Source of the DNA: a virus
IMG/VR virus record: IMGVR_UViG_3300027985_000843
Location: 307,740 to 371,739 of that record
DNA length: 64,000 bases
Strand: one strand, 5' to 3'
In this document: positions 63,884-64,000 of the stretch, piece by piece
Position numbering within the stretch: position 1 is the stretch's first letter
Layout of the letters: each line of letters begins with the position of its first letter
Notes under the pieces: generated by a model
What the model was told of the DNA's origin: nothing
The model's input: only the letters and a program-made list of their open reading frames with translations
Databases searched by the model: none
Made by a program: the position numbers and the translations under genes

Positions 63884-63907
63884 AACTACTCAATTAATTG
63901 AGTAGTT
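63884..63907. promoter_or_regulatory. 24-bp perfect palindrome, AT-rich
   Basis: AACTACTCAATT followed by its exact reverse complement, in an otherwise G/C-rich sequence and ~100 bp upstream of the last gene. A dimeric repressor operator or partition-type site is more likely than a terminator (no T-tract immediately after). Confidence 0.6.
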
Positions 63908-63984
63908 CTGGCCGTTTTTACCTACATTCCCCCACCTTTGATTCCGATAAGTGGGAGGGGTGTGTGTGGTGTATGGTTGGGGGT

Positions 63985-64000
63985 ATGTCGACGGTGAGGG
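63985..64000 (+). CDS. Start of a gene cut by the window edge
   Basis: P2 (TGGTGTATGGT, 7 nt) leads to ATG 63985 (MSTVR...). Only five codons are visible. Confidence 0.55.

Overview
The window looks like part of the genome of a large ('huge') double-stranded DNA bacteriophage with a GC-rich genome. It carries about 140 densely packed, mostly small genes, many overlapping by ATGA, GTGA or TTGA, and almost all of unknown function. It has a compact virus-type CRISPR-Cas locus without Cas1, Cas2 or Cas4, and no ribosomal RNA or housekeeping operons. I see no capsid, tail, terminase or polymerase genes, so this is an accessory or early-type region. The host cannot be read from the sequence.

Two promoter classes recur and I use their names throughout. 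P1 is CCGAAC, 16 nt, CGTAGTA, then almost always exactly 5 nt to ATG. P2 is (C)CGGTGTATNNT, then 6-7 nt to ATG or GTG; one copy has a perfect TATAAT. In both, the expected transcription start falls on the start codon, so most genes appear to be read from leaderless mRNAs. P1 resembles ECF-sigma promoters and P2 an extended -10 promoter. P2 copies often sit back to back around the palindrome TACACCGGTGTA.

Layout. 1-5.3 kb: small genes, an RNA ligase-like protein and a J-domain protein. 5.3-20 kb: papain-like protease, AAA+ ATPase, CPBP membrane protease, DUF488-like and deoxyribosyltransferase-like proteins, many unknowns. 20-36 kb: standalone DUF262 protein, DUF1653, DUF5661, C39-like peptidase, metallophosphoesterase, and a protein with a Tat-type signal. 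36-40.8 kb: an integrase-like fusion protein that has lost its catalytic residues, then small genes. 40.8-45.2 kb: a GIY-YIG-type protein, a compact Cas12 and a 19-repeat CRISPR array. 45.2-54.6 kb: small genes, then a zinc-ribbon/HNH-rich stretch that looks like acquired DNA. 54.6-64 kb: terminators, a 26-bp minisatellite, minus-strand P1 genes, and several structured RNAs, one of them tmRNA/tRNA-Ala-like.

The most striking system is the Cas12 locus. A diverged copy of the CRISPR repeat lies at the 5' end of the cas12 reading frame and keeps the predicted repeat hairpin through a compensatory base-pair change, which suggests self-regulation. Cas12 has Asn where the first RuvC catalytic Asp is expected. 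The promoter-driven RNAs near the right end are the second group worth attention.
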